From positions 1-24,477 of the forward strand of contig JAFVWG010000194.1 of assembly GCA_017501805.1 (NCBI GenBank): a stretch of DNA of 24,477 nt. Reading direction: 5' to 3'. The DNA is from Oscillospiraceae bacterium. Its GTDB lineage: Bacteria; Bacillota; Clostridia; Oscillospirales; Oscillospiraceae. Position numbers and translations under genes: made by a program. Of this stretch, positions 14,591-22,999 are shown in pieces; position 1 is the first letter of the stretch; every line of letters begins with the position of its first letter. The notes beneath the pieces were generated by a model, which saw only the letters and a list, made by a program, of their open reading frames with translations, was not told the origin of the DNA and ran no database searches.

Positions 14591-16036
14591 ATGAAGCTTT
14601 CCGAATTATTGAATCAGGTGCAGGTGCTCAGCCAAACTGCCGCCCCCGAGCTTGAGGTCGGCGGGGTAAGCTGTGACTCACGCAGAGTAAAGCCCGGCGA
14701 TATCTATGTTGCCGTGCGCGGCTATCAGACGGACGGTCATCGCTATATTCCCGATGCGGTACAGCGCGGTGCGATCGCGGTCGTCTGTGAAGAAGCGCCG
14801 GAAACGCAGATCCCGTATGTGCTCGTGTCGGACTCCCGCGCGGCACTTGCGGATCTCGGCGCGGCGTGGTATCGTTATCCTGCACGCGAGATGACAATGA
14901 TCGGCGTGACGGGAACAAACGGAAAAACCACGGTGACCTACCTGCTCAAGTCCGTTCTTGAACAGACGCTCGGTGCAAAGGTGGGACTCATTGGGACGAT
15001 CCAGAATATGATCGGCGGCGAAGTGCTGGAAACAGAGCGTACGACGCCGGAATCCGTTGAGGTACAAGCGCTGCTGCGCCGTATGGCGGATGCGGGCTGC
15101 ACCCACGTTGTGATGGAGGTTTCCTCCCACGCACTCGTGCTGCAGCGGGTCAGAAACATCGGCTTCCGCCTCGGGATCTTCACAAATCTGACGCAGGACC
15201 ATCTGGACTTCCACGGAACGATGGAGGAGTATCGAAAAGCGAAAGCGCTGCTGTTCCAAAACTGTGAGATCGGTCTGCTGAACGCGGACGACGCTGCGAC
15301 GGAGAAGATCTGCGCCTCCGCCAAATGTCCCTGCAGCTGCTGCGGACTCAGGACTTCTGCGGAGCTTATGGCGAAGGATCCCGCCTATGCGGCGGACAGT
15401 GTGTCCTTCACTGCGGTGGAGGGGGAGTCCGAAGCCGATGTGCGGCTTGAAATCCCCGGAACATTTTCGGTCTATAACGCGCTCAGCGTGATCGCGGGCG
15501 CACGCGCGCTGGGGATTTCTCTCGAGGCCTGTGCCGATGCGCTCAGACAGGCGCGCGGCGTGAAGGGAAGAGTGGAAGTCGTTCCCACGCCGGGAAAGGA
15601 CTATACGGTTCTGATCGACTACGCACACACGCCCGATGGGCTTGAGAATGTGCTCAGCTCGATAAAGAAAGTCTGCAAGGGACGGCTGATCGCCGTATTC
15701 GGCTGCGGCGGCGACCGCGATGCGACCAAACGCCCGATCATGGGAGAGATCGGCGTCCGATTTGCGGATCTGGTTGTCTTTACTTCCGATAATCCGAGAA
15801 CGGAAGACCCCCATGAGATCCTCAGGCAGGTCGTTGCGGGAGCGGACGGCTCCCAGACCCCCTATGAAGTCATTGAGAATCGCCGCGCCGCGATCCGGCG
15901 TGCGATGGATCTGGCGCAAAAGGATGATGTGATCGTGCTTGCGGGAAAAGGACACGAGACCTATCAGATCCTCGGCACGGAAAAGACACATCTGGACGAG
16001 AGAGAAGAAGTTGCGGCACATCTGAACGGAAAGTGA
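14591..16036 (+). CDS. murE: UDP-MurNAc-tripeptide synthetase, meso-DAP type
   Basis: A 481-residue cytoplasmic Mur ligase that adds the third stem-peptide residue to UDP-MurNAc-L-Ala-D-Glu using ATP. It has the N-terminal SCDSRRVKPGDIYVA segment, ATP-binding GVTGTNGKTT with K112, the ERTTPES substrate loop, EVSSHAL, and NLTQDHLDFH. The selectivity motif D400-NPR is the one that recognises meso-diaminopimelate, in contrast to the L-lysine type motifs, so the wall is predicted to be DAP-based. The late GKGHETYQ is also present. It begins 18 bases after the PBP gene and is followed 9 bases later by murF. GGAGTG precedes the ATG. Confidence 0.97.
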   Translation: MKLSELLNQVQVLSQTAAPELEVGGVSCDSRRVKPGDIYVAVRGYQTDGHRYIPDAVQRGAIAVVCEEAPETQIPYVLVSDSRAALADLGAAWYRYPAREMTMIGVTGTNGKTTVTYLLKSVLEQTLGAKVGLIGTIQNMIGGEVLETERTTPESVEVQALLRRMADAGCTHVVMEVSSHALVLQRVRNIGFRLGIFTNLTQDHLDFHGTMEEYRKAKALLFQNCEIGLLNADDAATEKICASAKCPCSCCGLRTSAELMAKDPAYAADSVSFTAVEGESEADVRLEIPGTFSVYNALSVIAGARALGISLEACADALRQARGVKGRVEVVPTPGKDYTVLIDYAHTPDGLENVLSSIKKVCKGRLIAVFGCGGDRDATKRPIMGEIGVRFADLVVFTSDNPRTEDPHEILRQVVAGADGSQTPYEVIENRRAAIRRAMDLAQKDDVIVLAGKGHETYQILGTEKTHLDEREEVAAHLNGK

Positions 16037-16045
16037 GGCAAAGCG

Positions 16046-17422
16046 ATGCGCGAAAAGCTGATAACGCTGGCCGGCTGGGTCGGCGCTGCGATCGAACCGG
16101 ATGATGAAGATATTCTTATCACCGGTGTGCAGACCGATTCGAGAAAAGTGAAAAAAGGCGACCTTTTTGTTGCGATCTGCGGCGAAAAAATGAACGGTCA
16201 CGATTTTATCGCACAGGCGGTCGAAAAGGGCGCTGCCGCTGTGCTGGTTTCGCAGGATGTACAGACGAACATCCCGATCCTGCGCGTGGATGACACGCTT
16301 CGCGCATACGGAGCGATCGCGCACGGCTTCCGCGGGAAGCTCGGTGCAAAGGTGATCGCCGTGACGGGAAGCGTCGGCAAAACAACGACCAAGGAAATGA
16401 TGGCGCAGATCCTCGCCGCCGAATACCCGACTGCGAAGAGCGAGGGCAACCACAACAACCACATCGGCGTACCGATGAGCATCCTCGAAATGCCGACGGA
16501 TGCGCGCTATATGGTTCAGGAAATGGGAATGAACCACTTCGGAGAGCTGTCTTATCTCACAGCGATCGCACAGCCGGATGTTGCCGTGATCACGAATATC
16601 GGCACGGCTCACATCGAGCATCTCGGCAGCCGAAAGGGGATCCTCAAAGCCAAACTGGAGATCCTGGAAGGACTGCCGGAAAACGGTCTCTGCGTCTGGA
16701 ACGGTGACGAGCCGCTCCTGTGGGAGCGCAGAAAGGATTGCCCATTCCGTCTGATCACTTTCGGAATGAAAAACCCCGAGTGCGATGTGTTCGCGGAAGA
16801 TGTAAAGCCGATCGATGGAGGGATGAGCTTCCGTGTGCGCGGGAAACTGCAGCATTTTGAGGCGTTTATTCCGCTGGACGGCGAACACAATGTGATGAAT
16901 GCGCTTGCGGCGATCGCTGTCGCACTCAGCGCATCGGTTCGTCCCGAAAAGATCCAGGCGGCGCTCAGCGTGTTCCGCAACACAGGGATGCGCCAGCAGA
17001 TCCTGTCCCACGAGGGCGTGACGATCATCGCAGACTGCTACAATGCAGGGCCTGAATCAATGGAGGCTTCTCTGAAGACGCTGGGAAGATATCCGACGAC
17101 GGGAACAAGGATCGCAGTATTGGGAGATATGCTGGAACTGGGTAACCGCAGCGCCGCCGAGCATTACAGAGTCGGAAGGCTTGCTGTGCCGAATGCGGAT
17201 ATGCTTCTGGCCTACGGAGCAAATGCGGACCATATGACCGCAGGCGCGATCACGGGCGGTATGGATGTGTCGAAGTGCAAATGCTTCCAAAGCCATCAGG
17301 AGCTTGCCGAGCTGCTTGCCGTGCTTGCAAAGCCCGGTGATGTGCTGCTCTTTAAGGGCAGCCGCGGAATGCGAATGGAACATGCGCTGCATTTGTATCA
17401 GCAGCTTACACAAAGAGGCTGA
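16046..17422 (+). CDS. murF: UDP-MurNAc-tripeptide:D-Ala-D-Ala ligase
   Basis: A 458-residue cytoplasmic Mur ligase that completes the UDP-MurNAc-pentapeptide by adding D-Ala-D-Ala with ATP. Visible motifs are TDSRKVKKGDLFVA near the N-terminus, ATP-binding GSVGKTTTKE (about 108-117), NHNNHIGVP (135-143), QEMGMNHFGEL, NIGTAHIEHLGS and GEHNVMNALAAIAVA, followed by DCYNAGPESM in the third domain. This pattern distinguishes MurF from MurC, MurD and MurE. It lies between murE and mraY, the usual Bacillota arrangement in clostridia. Length is normal (about 450-460). Confidence 0.97.
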   Translation: MREKLITLAGWVGAAIEPDDEDILITGVQTDSRKVKKGDLFVAICGEKMNGHDFIAQAVEKGAAAVLVSQDVQTNIPILRVDDTLRAYGAIAHGFRGKLGAKVIAVTGSVGKTTTKEMMAQILAAEYPTAKSEGNHNNHIGVPMSILEMPTDARYMVQEMGMNHFGELSYLTAIAQPDVAVITNIGTAHIEHLGSRKGILKAKLEILEGLPENGLCVWNGDEPLLWERRKDCPFRLITFGMKNPECDVFAEDVKPIDGGMSFRVRGKLQHFEAFIPLDGEHNVMNALAAIAVALSASVRPEKIQAALSVFRNTGMRQQILSHEGVTIIADCYNAGPESMEASLKTLGRYPTTGTRIAVLGDMLELGNRSAAEHYRVGRLAVPNADMLLAYGANADHMTAGAITGGMDVSKCKCFQSHQELAELLAVLAKPGDVLLFKGSRGMRMEHALHLYQQLTQRG

Positions 17423-17458
17423 GGTCGGACGAATTGACCATAGCCTTAAAGAGAGGTC

Positions 17459-18445
17459 ATGATGATGATTCAGGTATTTGCGGCGCTCTGTGCTTTTGTG
17501 CTGAGTGCGCTGTTCGGGCAGCTTTTGATCCCGGTGCTTCGTGCGCTGAAAGCGGGACAGTCGATCCGTGAGATCGGACCCAAGTGGCACGCGGGAAAGT
17601 CGGGTACGCCGACAATGGGCGGCGTGTCCTTTATTGCTGCAGCACTTCTTTCCGTGGTCGCTTTTGGCTGGAGAGATATGCTGGCGGGGCATTTTGAGCA
17701 TCTGTACGCGCTGGGATTTGCGATGATCTTCGGGATCATCGGCTTTCTCGATGATTTTATGAAGGTGAAATTCCACCGCAATCTCGGACTTACCGCGCTG
17801 CAGAAGCTCCTTTTGCAGCTTGCGGCGGCAGCCGGATATCTTGCGATCCTTCGCGCGAACGGCAGCCTCAGCGGTGAGCTTTACATCCCCTTTGTGCAGG
17901 TGTCGCTGCCCGTGAATCTTGTCGTTTATATCATTTTTGCAATGTTTGTGATCGTCGGCGGCGTGAATGCCGTGAATCTGACCGACGGCGTGGACGGTCT
18001 GGCGACAAGTGTGACCATCCCGGTGATGGCGTTCTTCGCCTGTGCCGCATATCTGCGGGGGCAGGGGACGATCGGTCTGGTGCCGTCCGCGATGGTGGGT
18101 GCGCTTGCGGGATTTCTGCTCCACAACCGTCACCCGGCAAAGATGTTTATGGGTGACACGGGCTCACTCTTTTTGGGCGGACTTGTCTGCGGTCTTGCAT
18201 TTGCGCTGGATATGCCGCTCGTGCTGCTGCTCGTCGGTGTGATCTATATTGCGGAGACGCTTTCCGTGATCCTGCAGGTGGCATATTTCAAGCTGACCCA
18301 CGGAAAGCGGATCTTCAAGATGACGCCGATCCATCATCATTTTGAAATGCTCGGCTGGAGCGAGGTGAAAATCGTTCTGGTCTTTGCGGCCGTTACCGTT
18401 GCAGCCTGCGTGCTGGCCTTTATCGGCGTACGCGGCAGAATGTGA
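17459..18445 (+). CDS. mraY: Phospho-MurNAc-pentapeptide transferase
   Basis: A 328-residue polytopic membrane enzyme that transfers phospho-MurNAc-pentapeptide to undecaprenyl phosphate, making lipid I on the inner membrane face. Diagnostic motifs are GQSIREIGPKWHAGKSGTPT (one run near residue 33), the D98-D99 pair in LDDFMKV, NAVNLTDGVDGLA, the FMGDTGSLFLGG segment and the HHHFEMLGW histidine loop. About ten membrane helices are visible. Three ATG codons stand in tandem (17459, 17462, 17465); GAGAGG ends at 17456, so spacing favours the second or third. The first is given here as the outer limit. The next gene is ftsW, not murD as is usual. Confidence 0.97.
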   Translation: MMMIQVFAALCAFVLSALFGQLLIPVLRALKAGQSIREIGPKWHAGKSGTPTMGGVSFIAAALLSVVAFGWRDMLAGHFEHLYALGFAMIFGIIGFLDDFMKVKFHRNLGLTALQKLLLQLAAAAGYLAILRANGSLSGELYIPFVQVSLPVNLVVYIIFAMFVIVGGVNAVNLTDGVDGLATSVTIPVMAFFACAAYLRGQGTIGLVPSAMVGALAGFLLHNRHPAKMFMGDTGSLFLGGLVCGLAFALDMPLVLLLVGVIYIAETLSVILQVAYFKLTHGKRIFKMTPIHHHFEMLGWSEVKIVLVFAAVTVAACVLAFIGVRGRM

Positions 18446-18466
18446 TTTGAGAGAGGAGAGAAAACG

Positions 18467-19627
18467 ATGGCGAGATCGACGGACCGCTCCGCGCAGGAGC
18501 GACTGCCCGAACGAAAAAACATACGGACGAAGCGAAAAGGGCCGATGGATCTGCCGTTTCTTCTTCTGACGCTCATTCTGATGACGCTTGGTTTGATCAT
18601 GATGCTCTCTGCCAGCTATGCCAGAGCATATCAGACAGAGGGAAATGCACTGTATTTCTTCATCCGACAGGCGATTTTCGCCGCGCTCGGCATCACGGGT
18701 ATGCTGATCGTCAGTAAGATCGACTATGAGCTTTGGCGTGCCTTCTCTTTTCCGTTCCTTGTGGGCGCGGTCGTGCTGATGGTGCTCGTTCTGCTGATCG
18801 GTACTGCCGGCGGCGGCGCGAAGCGCTGGATCCTCATCGGCGGCGTCAGCATTCAGCCCTCGGAGCTTGTCAAAATGGCGGTCGTTATTTTCTTTGCGAC
18901 GCTGATCTCCTCCTTCAAGGATAAAATGGAGACCTTCAAATTTGGCATTTTACCCTTTGCGGCGGTTCTCCTGGGGCTTGCCGTGATCCTGATCCTGCAG
19001 CGGCACTTCTCCGCAATTATTATTATCTGCCTGCTTGGCGCCGTGATGCTGTTCCTCGGTGGTGTGAAGTTCCGCTGGTTTGTTGCGCTCGGCATACTTG
19101 CATTTGCGGCGGGACTCATTTATATTTCATCTATGGGCTATGCTTCGGAGCGTATCACCGCGTGGCGCGATCCGTTTGCGGACCCCTCCGATACAGGGTA
19201 CCAGGTCGTGCAGTCGCTCTATGCGATCGGCTCGGGAGGCTTGTTCGGACTCGGCTTCGGCAGAAGCCGTCAAAAGTATCTCTATCTTCCCGAAGAGCAC
19301 AACGACTACATTTTCTCCGTTGTCTGTGAGGAGCTTGGCTTTATCGGCGCGCTGCTCATTATTCTGCTCTTCGTGCCTTTGATCATTCGCGGCTTCTGGA
19401 TCGCGATGCATGCGAAGGACCGTTTCGGTGCGCTGCTCGCGGGAGGCTTTACGAGCCTGCTTGCGATCCAGGTGTTTTTTAACATCGGTGTTGTTACGAA
19501 TTTCCTGCCTTCGACCGGCATTTCGCTGCCGTTCTTCTCTTACGGCGGCACCGCACTGCTGGTGCAGCTTGCGGAAATGGGCGTGATACTCAGCGTTTCG
19601 AGGGATTGTGACACACTGCTTAAGTAA
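18467..19627 (+). CDS. ftsW: SEDS glycosyltransferase FtsW (SpoVE-like position)
   Basis: A 386-residue polytopic membrane protein of the SEDS family that polymerises lipid II into glycan, working with the class B PBP at the septum. A basic N-terminal tail (residues 1-26) precedes about ten membrane helices. Motifs: GGGAKRWI, SIQPSELVKM, AWRDPFADPSDTGYQ, LPEEHNDYIFSVVCEELG (with the conserved Asp of the large loop) and STGISLPFFSYGGT. These fit FtsW/SpoVE more than RodA. In Bacillus the gene between mraY-murD and murG is the sporulation paralogue SpoVE, so that role is also possible. It starts 21 bases after mraY; GAGAGGAGAG is the ribosome binding site. Confidence 0.93.
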   Translation: MARSTDRSAQERLPERKNIRTKRKGPMDLPFLLLTLILMTLGLIMMLSASYARAYQTEGNALYFFIRQAIFAALGITGMLIVSKIDYELWRAFSFPFLVGAVVLMVLVLLIGTAGGGAKRWILIGGVSIQPSELVKMAVVIFFATLISSFKDKMETFKFGILPFAAVLLGLAVILILQRHFSAIIIICLLGAVMLFLGGVKFRWFVALGILAFAAGLIYISSMGYASERITAWRDPFADPSDTGYQVVQSLYAIGSGGLFGLGFGRSRQKYLYLPEEHNDYIFSVVCEELGFIGALLIILLFVPLIIRGFWIAMHAKDRFGALLAGGFTSLLAIQVFFNIGVVTNFLPSTGISLPFFSYGGTALLVQLAEMGVILSVSRDCDTLLK

Positions 19628-19637
19628 GGTGAAGGGT

Positions 19638-20759
19638 ATGAATATTGTTTTTACCTGCGGCGGCACGGGCGGTCATATCTATCCCGCGATCGCGGTAGCG
19701 AATATGTTCCGCCGTCGAGTGCCGGACTGCAGGATCCTGTTCATCGGCGCCGACGGCATGGAGGAGCGGATCGTTCCCGAGGCGGGCTTCCGTATGGAAA
19801 AGGTTGAAGTATCCGGCTTCGAACGGAAGCTGACCCCCGCAGCTCTGGCGCATAATGTCAAAACGTTTTTTACCCTGCGGCGTTCGCTCAGCAAGGCCGG
19901 GAAGCTTCTGCGTGAATTTGACGCGGATGTTGTGCTCGGCACAGGCGGTTACGCGAGCTTTCCCGCCCTGCGTGCCGCTACGATCAACAAAATCCCGTGC
20001 GCCGTTCACGAATCGAACGCCGTTCCGGGACTTGCGACGAAGCTGGTCGCGGACCACGTTGACCGCATTTTTGTTTCCTTTGAAAGCTGCCGTGCATCCT
20101 ACGGACAGCCTGAAAAAGTCACGGTGACCGGTACGCCGGTACGCGAGGAATTTTTGTATCTCGACCGTGAGAGCGCGAGAAAGAAGCTCGGTCTGGATGA
20201 GCGTCCTCTTGTCGTGTCTTACTGGGGCAGCCTCGGCGCCCGTGAAATGAACAAGATCATCGCGCGTTTTATGTGGCATAACGCCGCAGACGATGCGTTC
20301 CAGCACATTCACGCGACCGGTTCTTTCGGCTGGCGCTGGATGCCCGAATATGTAAAGAAGGAAGGCGTGGAGCTGAATGAGCATCCGAATATCCGGATGC
20401 AGGAGTATATCAGCGATATGCCGACGGTGATGGCTGCCGCGGATCTGATCATCTGCCGCGCCGGCGCCGCAACGATCAGCGAAGTGCTTGTGGCGGGTGT
20501 TCCCGCGATCATCGTGCCTTCGCCCAATGTTACAAATCACCACCAGGAAAAGAACGCACAGGCGCTTGCGGAGAGCGGCGCGGCAGTCGTGCTGCCGGAG
20601 AATGCCTGCAGCGGCGACCTGCTCTATGAGACGGCGAAGGGACTGCTTGCCGATCCCGACAGGATGCACCGTATGCGGAAGGCAATGGCGGAGCTTGCCG
20701 TTGTCGACTCAGCCGAACGTATTTACGAAGCTGTGCGGGAGCTGGCGGAATCACGCTGA
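19638..20759 (+). CDS. murG: Lipid II synthase MurG (UDP-GlcNAc transferase)
   Basis: A 373-residue GT-B glycosyltransferase, peripheral on the inner membrane face, which adds GlcNAc to lipid I to form lipid II. The N-terminal glycine loop GGTGGH (residues 8-13) followed by IYPAIA, the GTGGYASFP loop, HESNAVPG, VTGTPVREEF, SYWGSLGAREMN (the second glycine loop region) and ICRAGAATISEVLVAGVPAI are all present. HHQEKNAQAL then gives the usual nucleotide-sugar contacts. The ATG at 19638 follows AAGGTGAAGG; an in-frame upstream extension into the ftsW end is rejected because it breaks the family N-terminus. It lies 10 bases after ftsW. Confidence 0.97.
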   Translation: MNIVFTCGGTGGHIYPAIAVANMFRRRVPDCRILFIGADGMEERIVPEAGFRMEKVEVSGFERKLTPAALAHNVKTFFTLRRSLSKAGKLLREFDADVVLGTGGYASFPALRAATINKIPCAVHESNAVPGLATKLVADHVDRIFVSFESCRASYGQPEKVTVTGTPVREEFLYLDRESARKKLGLDERPLVVSYWGSLGAREMNKIIARFMWHNAADDAFQHIHATGSFGWRWMPEYVKKEGVELNEHPNIRMQEYISDMPTVMAAADLIICRAGAATISEVLVAGVPAIIVPSPNVTNHHQEKNAQALAESGAAVVLPENACSGDLLYETAKGLLADPDRMHRMRKAMAELAVVDSAERIYEAVRELAESR

Positions 20760-20770
20760 AATTGTTCCCT

Positions 20771-20800
20771 GCATAGGATGACAAAAAACTCATCTTATGC
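20771..20800 (+). repeat. Intergenic hairpin abutting the murA ribosome binding site
   Basis: An 11-bp inverted repeat (20771-20781 with 20790-20800, one G-T wobble) with loop CAAAAAAC. The 3' arm ends exactly where the murA GGAGGG begins (20801). There is no T tract, so it is not a terminator; a role in translation or mRNA processing is possible. Confidence 0.6.
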
Positions 20801-20811
20801 GGAGGGATGTT

Positions 20812-22062
20812 ATGCAAACACTTGTGGTGCGGGGAGGAAAACCCCTTTGCGGAACGATCTGCGTCCACGGTGCGAAAAACGGCGTGCTGCCGCTTCTGGC
20901 GGCAACGCTGCTCGGGAATGGACCCAGTGAACTTTCGGACTGCCCGGAGATCACGGATGTGCTCCGCGCTGCGGAAATACTCCGCTGCCTTGGATGTGCG
21001 GTTTGCCGTGAAGGGAATACGATCCGAGTTGACGCAACGAAGGCCTGCGGGATCTGCATTCCGCCGGAGCTGTCGGGCAGTATGCGCGGATCGGTGATAT
21101 TCCTCGGTGCGCTTCTGGCGCGGCACGGCTGCGCGGAATTGTCGGCTCCGGGCGGCTGCGTTCTGGGAGAACGCCCGATCGACTTTCATATCCGCGCGCT
21201 TGAGGTGCTCGGTGTACATACCGAGTCGGAGGGCTCGGTTTTGCGCTTCCGCTGGCCGAAACGGCACGGCGGTGTCATCACGCTCCCGTTTCCGAGTGTG
21301 GGAGCGACGGAAAATCTGATGCTTGCCGCTATGGGAGTGTCGGAGCCTGTTGTGATCTGTGGGGCGGCAAGAGAGCCCGAGGTCGCGGAGCTTGGACGAT
21401 TCCTGCGCGCAATGGGCGCGGAGGTCGAAGGGGAGGGCGGAAGCGTTATCACCCTTTGCGGCGGAAAACCGCTTCGCGGTACGGAGCGCCGTGTGCTGCC
21501 GGATCGCATTGAAACCGCCACGTATCTTTCCATGACCGCCGCCTGCGGCGGTGATATCTGCTTGAAAAATACCGATCCCGAGCTTCTGCGACCGGTACTT
21601 GACGTGCTGGAGAAAGCAGGGTGTATGATCTTCTGTGAGGGCAGCGAGATCCGTCTGCAGAGTGATGGAGATCTCTGCGGCGTCGGGTTGGTGCGAGCCG
21701 AGACTTACCCGGGTTTCCCGACAGATGCACAGGCTCCTGTGAGCGCGGCTCTGCTTCGCGCAAAAGGCTGCAGCGAGATCGAGGACACGGTCTTTCCGTG
21801 CCGCTTCCGACATATTGCGGAGCTGCGGAAATTCGGAGCGAACATACAAACGGACAATGCCCGCGCCGTGATCTGCGGTGTTCGGGCGCTGTATGGCGCG
21901 ACTGCGACCGCGACGGAGCTGCGCGGAGGCGCGGGCGTTCTGATCGCCGCGCTTGCGGCGGAGGGTGAGAGCCGCATTATGCATGCGGAGCTGCTGTTGC
22001 GCGGCTATGCCGCATTGGATACATCATTGCAAAAGCTGGGGGCGGAAGTGCGTTTCGCCTGA
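20812..22062 (+). CDS. murA: UDP-GlcNAc 1-carboxyvinyltransferase
   Basis: A 416-residue cytoplasmic enzyme that transfers enolpyruvate from PEP to UDP-GlcNAc, the committed step of peptidoglycan synthesis. K22 and N23 in HGAKNGVLPLLAATLL and the loop Cys, C116 in GGCVLGERPIDFH, match the E. coli catalytic set (K22, N23, C115); presence of Cys implies the fosfomycin-sensitive form. Later motifs are PSVGATENLMLAA and YPGFPTDAQAP. The start at 20812 follows GGAGGG; an in-frame ATG 15 bases upstream lacks spacing. Many Bacillota have two MurA copies; this is the dcw-linked one. A hairpin lies directly before the ribosome binding site. ftsQ follows after 19 bases. Confidence 0.97.
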   Translation: MQTLVVRGGKPLCGTICVHGAKNGVLPLLAATLLGNGPSELSDCPEITDVLRAAEILRCLGCAVCREGNTIRVDATKACGICIPPELSGSMRGSVIFLGALLARHGCAELSAPGGCVLGERPIDFHIRALEVLGVHTESEGSVLRFRWPKRHGGVITLPFPSVGATENLMLAAMGVSEPVVICGAAREPEVAELGRFLRAMGAEVEGEGGSVITLCGGKPLRGTERRVLPDRIETATYLSMTAACGGDICLKNTDPELLRPVLDVLEKAGCMIFCEGSEIRLQSDGDLCGVGLVRAETYPGFPTDAQAPVSAALLRAKGCSEIEDTVFPCRFRHIAELRKFGANIQTDNARAVICGVRALYGATATATELRGGAGVLIAALAAEGESRIMHAELLLRGYAALDTSLQKLGAEVRFA

Positions 22063-22081
22063 AGCGGAAACGGAGAACGAT

Positions 22082-22867
22082 ATGAGCGAAAGAAGACGAA
22101 CCGCAGCGGGCAGAGCCCGCCGCCGTCATAAAGCGGCCCTGCGTACGGACAGCGGGATCGGCGTACGTCTGATTACGATGCTGATCGTCGTTGCGGTGTG
22201 TCTGTTCAGCGTGACGATTTTCTTTAAGGTCCAGCAGATCCGGGTGCAGGGAAATGATCTCTATGACGAAAACGCCGTCATTTCCGCATCCGGGATCCGG
22301 CTTGGCGATCCGTTGGTCACAATGAACAAATCCGGCATCGCGGGAAGGATCAAAGCCGCGCTGCCGTATGCCGAGCAGGTTCGGATCTCGCGTCAGCTTC
22401 CGGGAACGGTCGTTCTGGAGATCCGCGAGAGCAGCGCGATCTTCTCCGTGCAGGATGACGCCGGTGCGTACTGGCTTGTCAGCTTCGGCGGCAGAGTTCT
22501 GGAAAAGGTCACGGAAGCCGCCGCGCAGACACATCCGCTCATCATCGGTCTGACCCTCAAAAATCCCGTTGTCGGCGAAGAGGCCCGCTCGGAGAACACA
22601 GAAAGCCTTCGCGCGGCAAAGCTCCTCACCACGGCGCTGGAGGGAACGGGCATTGCGAAGGAAGCGACAAAGCTCGACGTCACAAAGCCCTACGACATTA
22701 TTCTGTGGTACAAAGATCAGTATGACGTCCGCTTCGGCGGAACGGATCAGCTCGCGTACAAGGTGCAGTACCTCGTGGCTGTTCTCGATCAGCTCGCGGA
22801 ATATCAGACGGGAACGATCGACCTGACCTTCGAGGCGGAAAAGGTTGCAAGATTCATTCCCTGGTAG
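22082..22867 (+). CDS. ftsQ: Cell division protein FtsQ/DivIB
   Basis: A 261-residue bitopic membrane protein: very basic cytoplasmic N-terminus (residues 1-28), one membrane helix (about 29-48), then a POTRA domain (about 50-118) beginning IRVQGNDLYDENAVI and containing SGIRLGDPL and ISRQLPGTVVLEIRE, followed by the beta domain. It forms the FtsQLB-type complex with FtsL and links early and late divisome. The ATG at 22082 is preceded by GGAGAACG; an in-frame extension upstream would run inside murA and is rejected. No ftsA follows, and ftsZ comes next from a separate promoter. Confidence 0.92.
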   Translation: MSERRRTAAGRARRRHKAALRTDSGIGVRLITMLIVVAVCLFSVTIFFKVQQIRVQGNDLYDENAVISASGIRLGDPLVTMNKSGIAGRIKAALPYAEQVRISRQLPGTVVLEIRESSAIFSVQDDAGAYWLVSFGGRVLEKVTEAAAQTHPLIIGLTLKNPVVGEEARSENTESLRAAKLLTTALEGTGIAKEATKLDVTKPYDIILWYKDQYDVRFGGTDQLAYKVQYLVAVLDQLAEYQTGTIDLTFEAEKVARFIPW

Positions 22868-22904
22868 AAAAAACAAAAAAGTAGTAATTTAACAGATTTT
22901 GATG

Positions 22905-22933
22905 TTGACCTGAGGCAGATTCCGCGATAGAAT
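22905..22933 (+). promoter_or_regulatory. Sigma-A promoter of ftsZ
   Basis: -35 TTGACC (22905-22910), 17-base spacer, -10 TAGAAT (22928-22933). The start should be near 22940, leaving a leader of about 60 bases that includes a small hairpin (22957-22962 with 22973-22978) before the AGGAGG ribosome binding site. Confidence 0.85.
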
Positions 22934-22999
22934 ATAATAGGTATTTTGTCACGAAGGTCGGAAGCCTTGCTCTCCGACAGATACATAGGAGGATTGAAC

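Noticed and set aside
14678..17011. Long open frame on the minus strand opposite murE and murF (777 codons)
   Set aside because: It spans two clear Mur ligase genes and the gap between them; long antisense frames are expected in GC-rich genes and the translation shows no family motif.
21953..22081. In-frame upstream extension of ftsQ
   Set aside because: It lies inside the murA coding region in another frame and adds a Cys/Arg-rich stretch with no FtsQ similarity; the ATG at 22082 has a ribosome binding site.
22946..22999. In-frame upstream extension of ftsZ
   Set aside because: It begins within a few bases of the predicted transcription start and lacks a ribosome binding site, while AGGAGG sits at the right distance before 23000.
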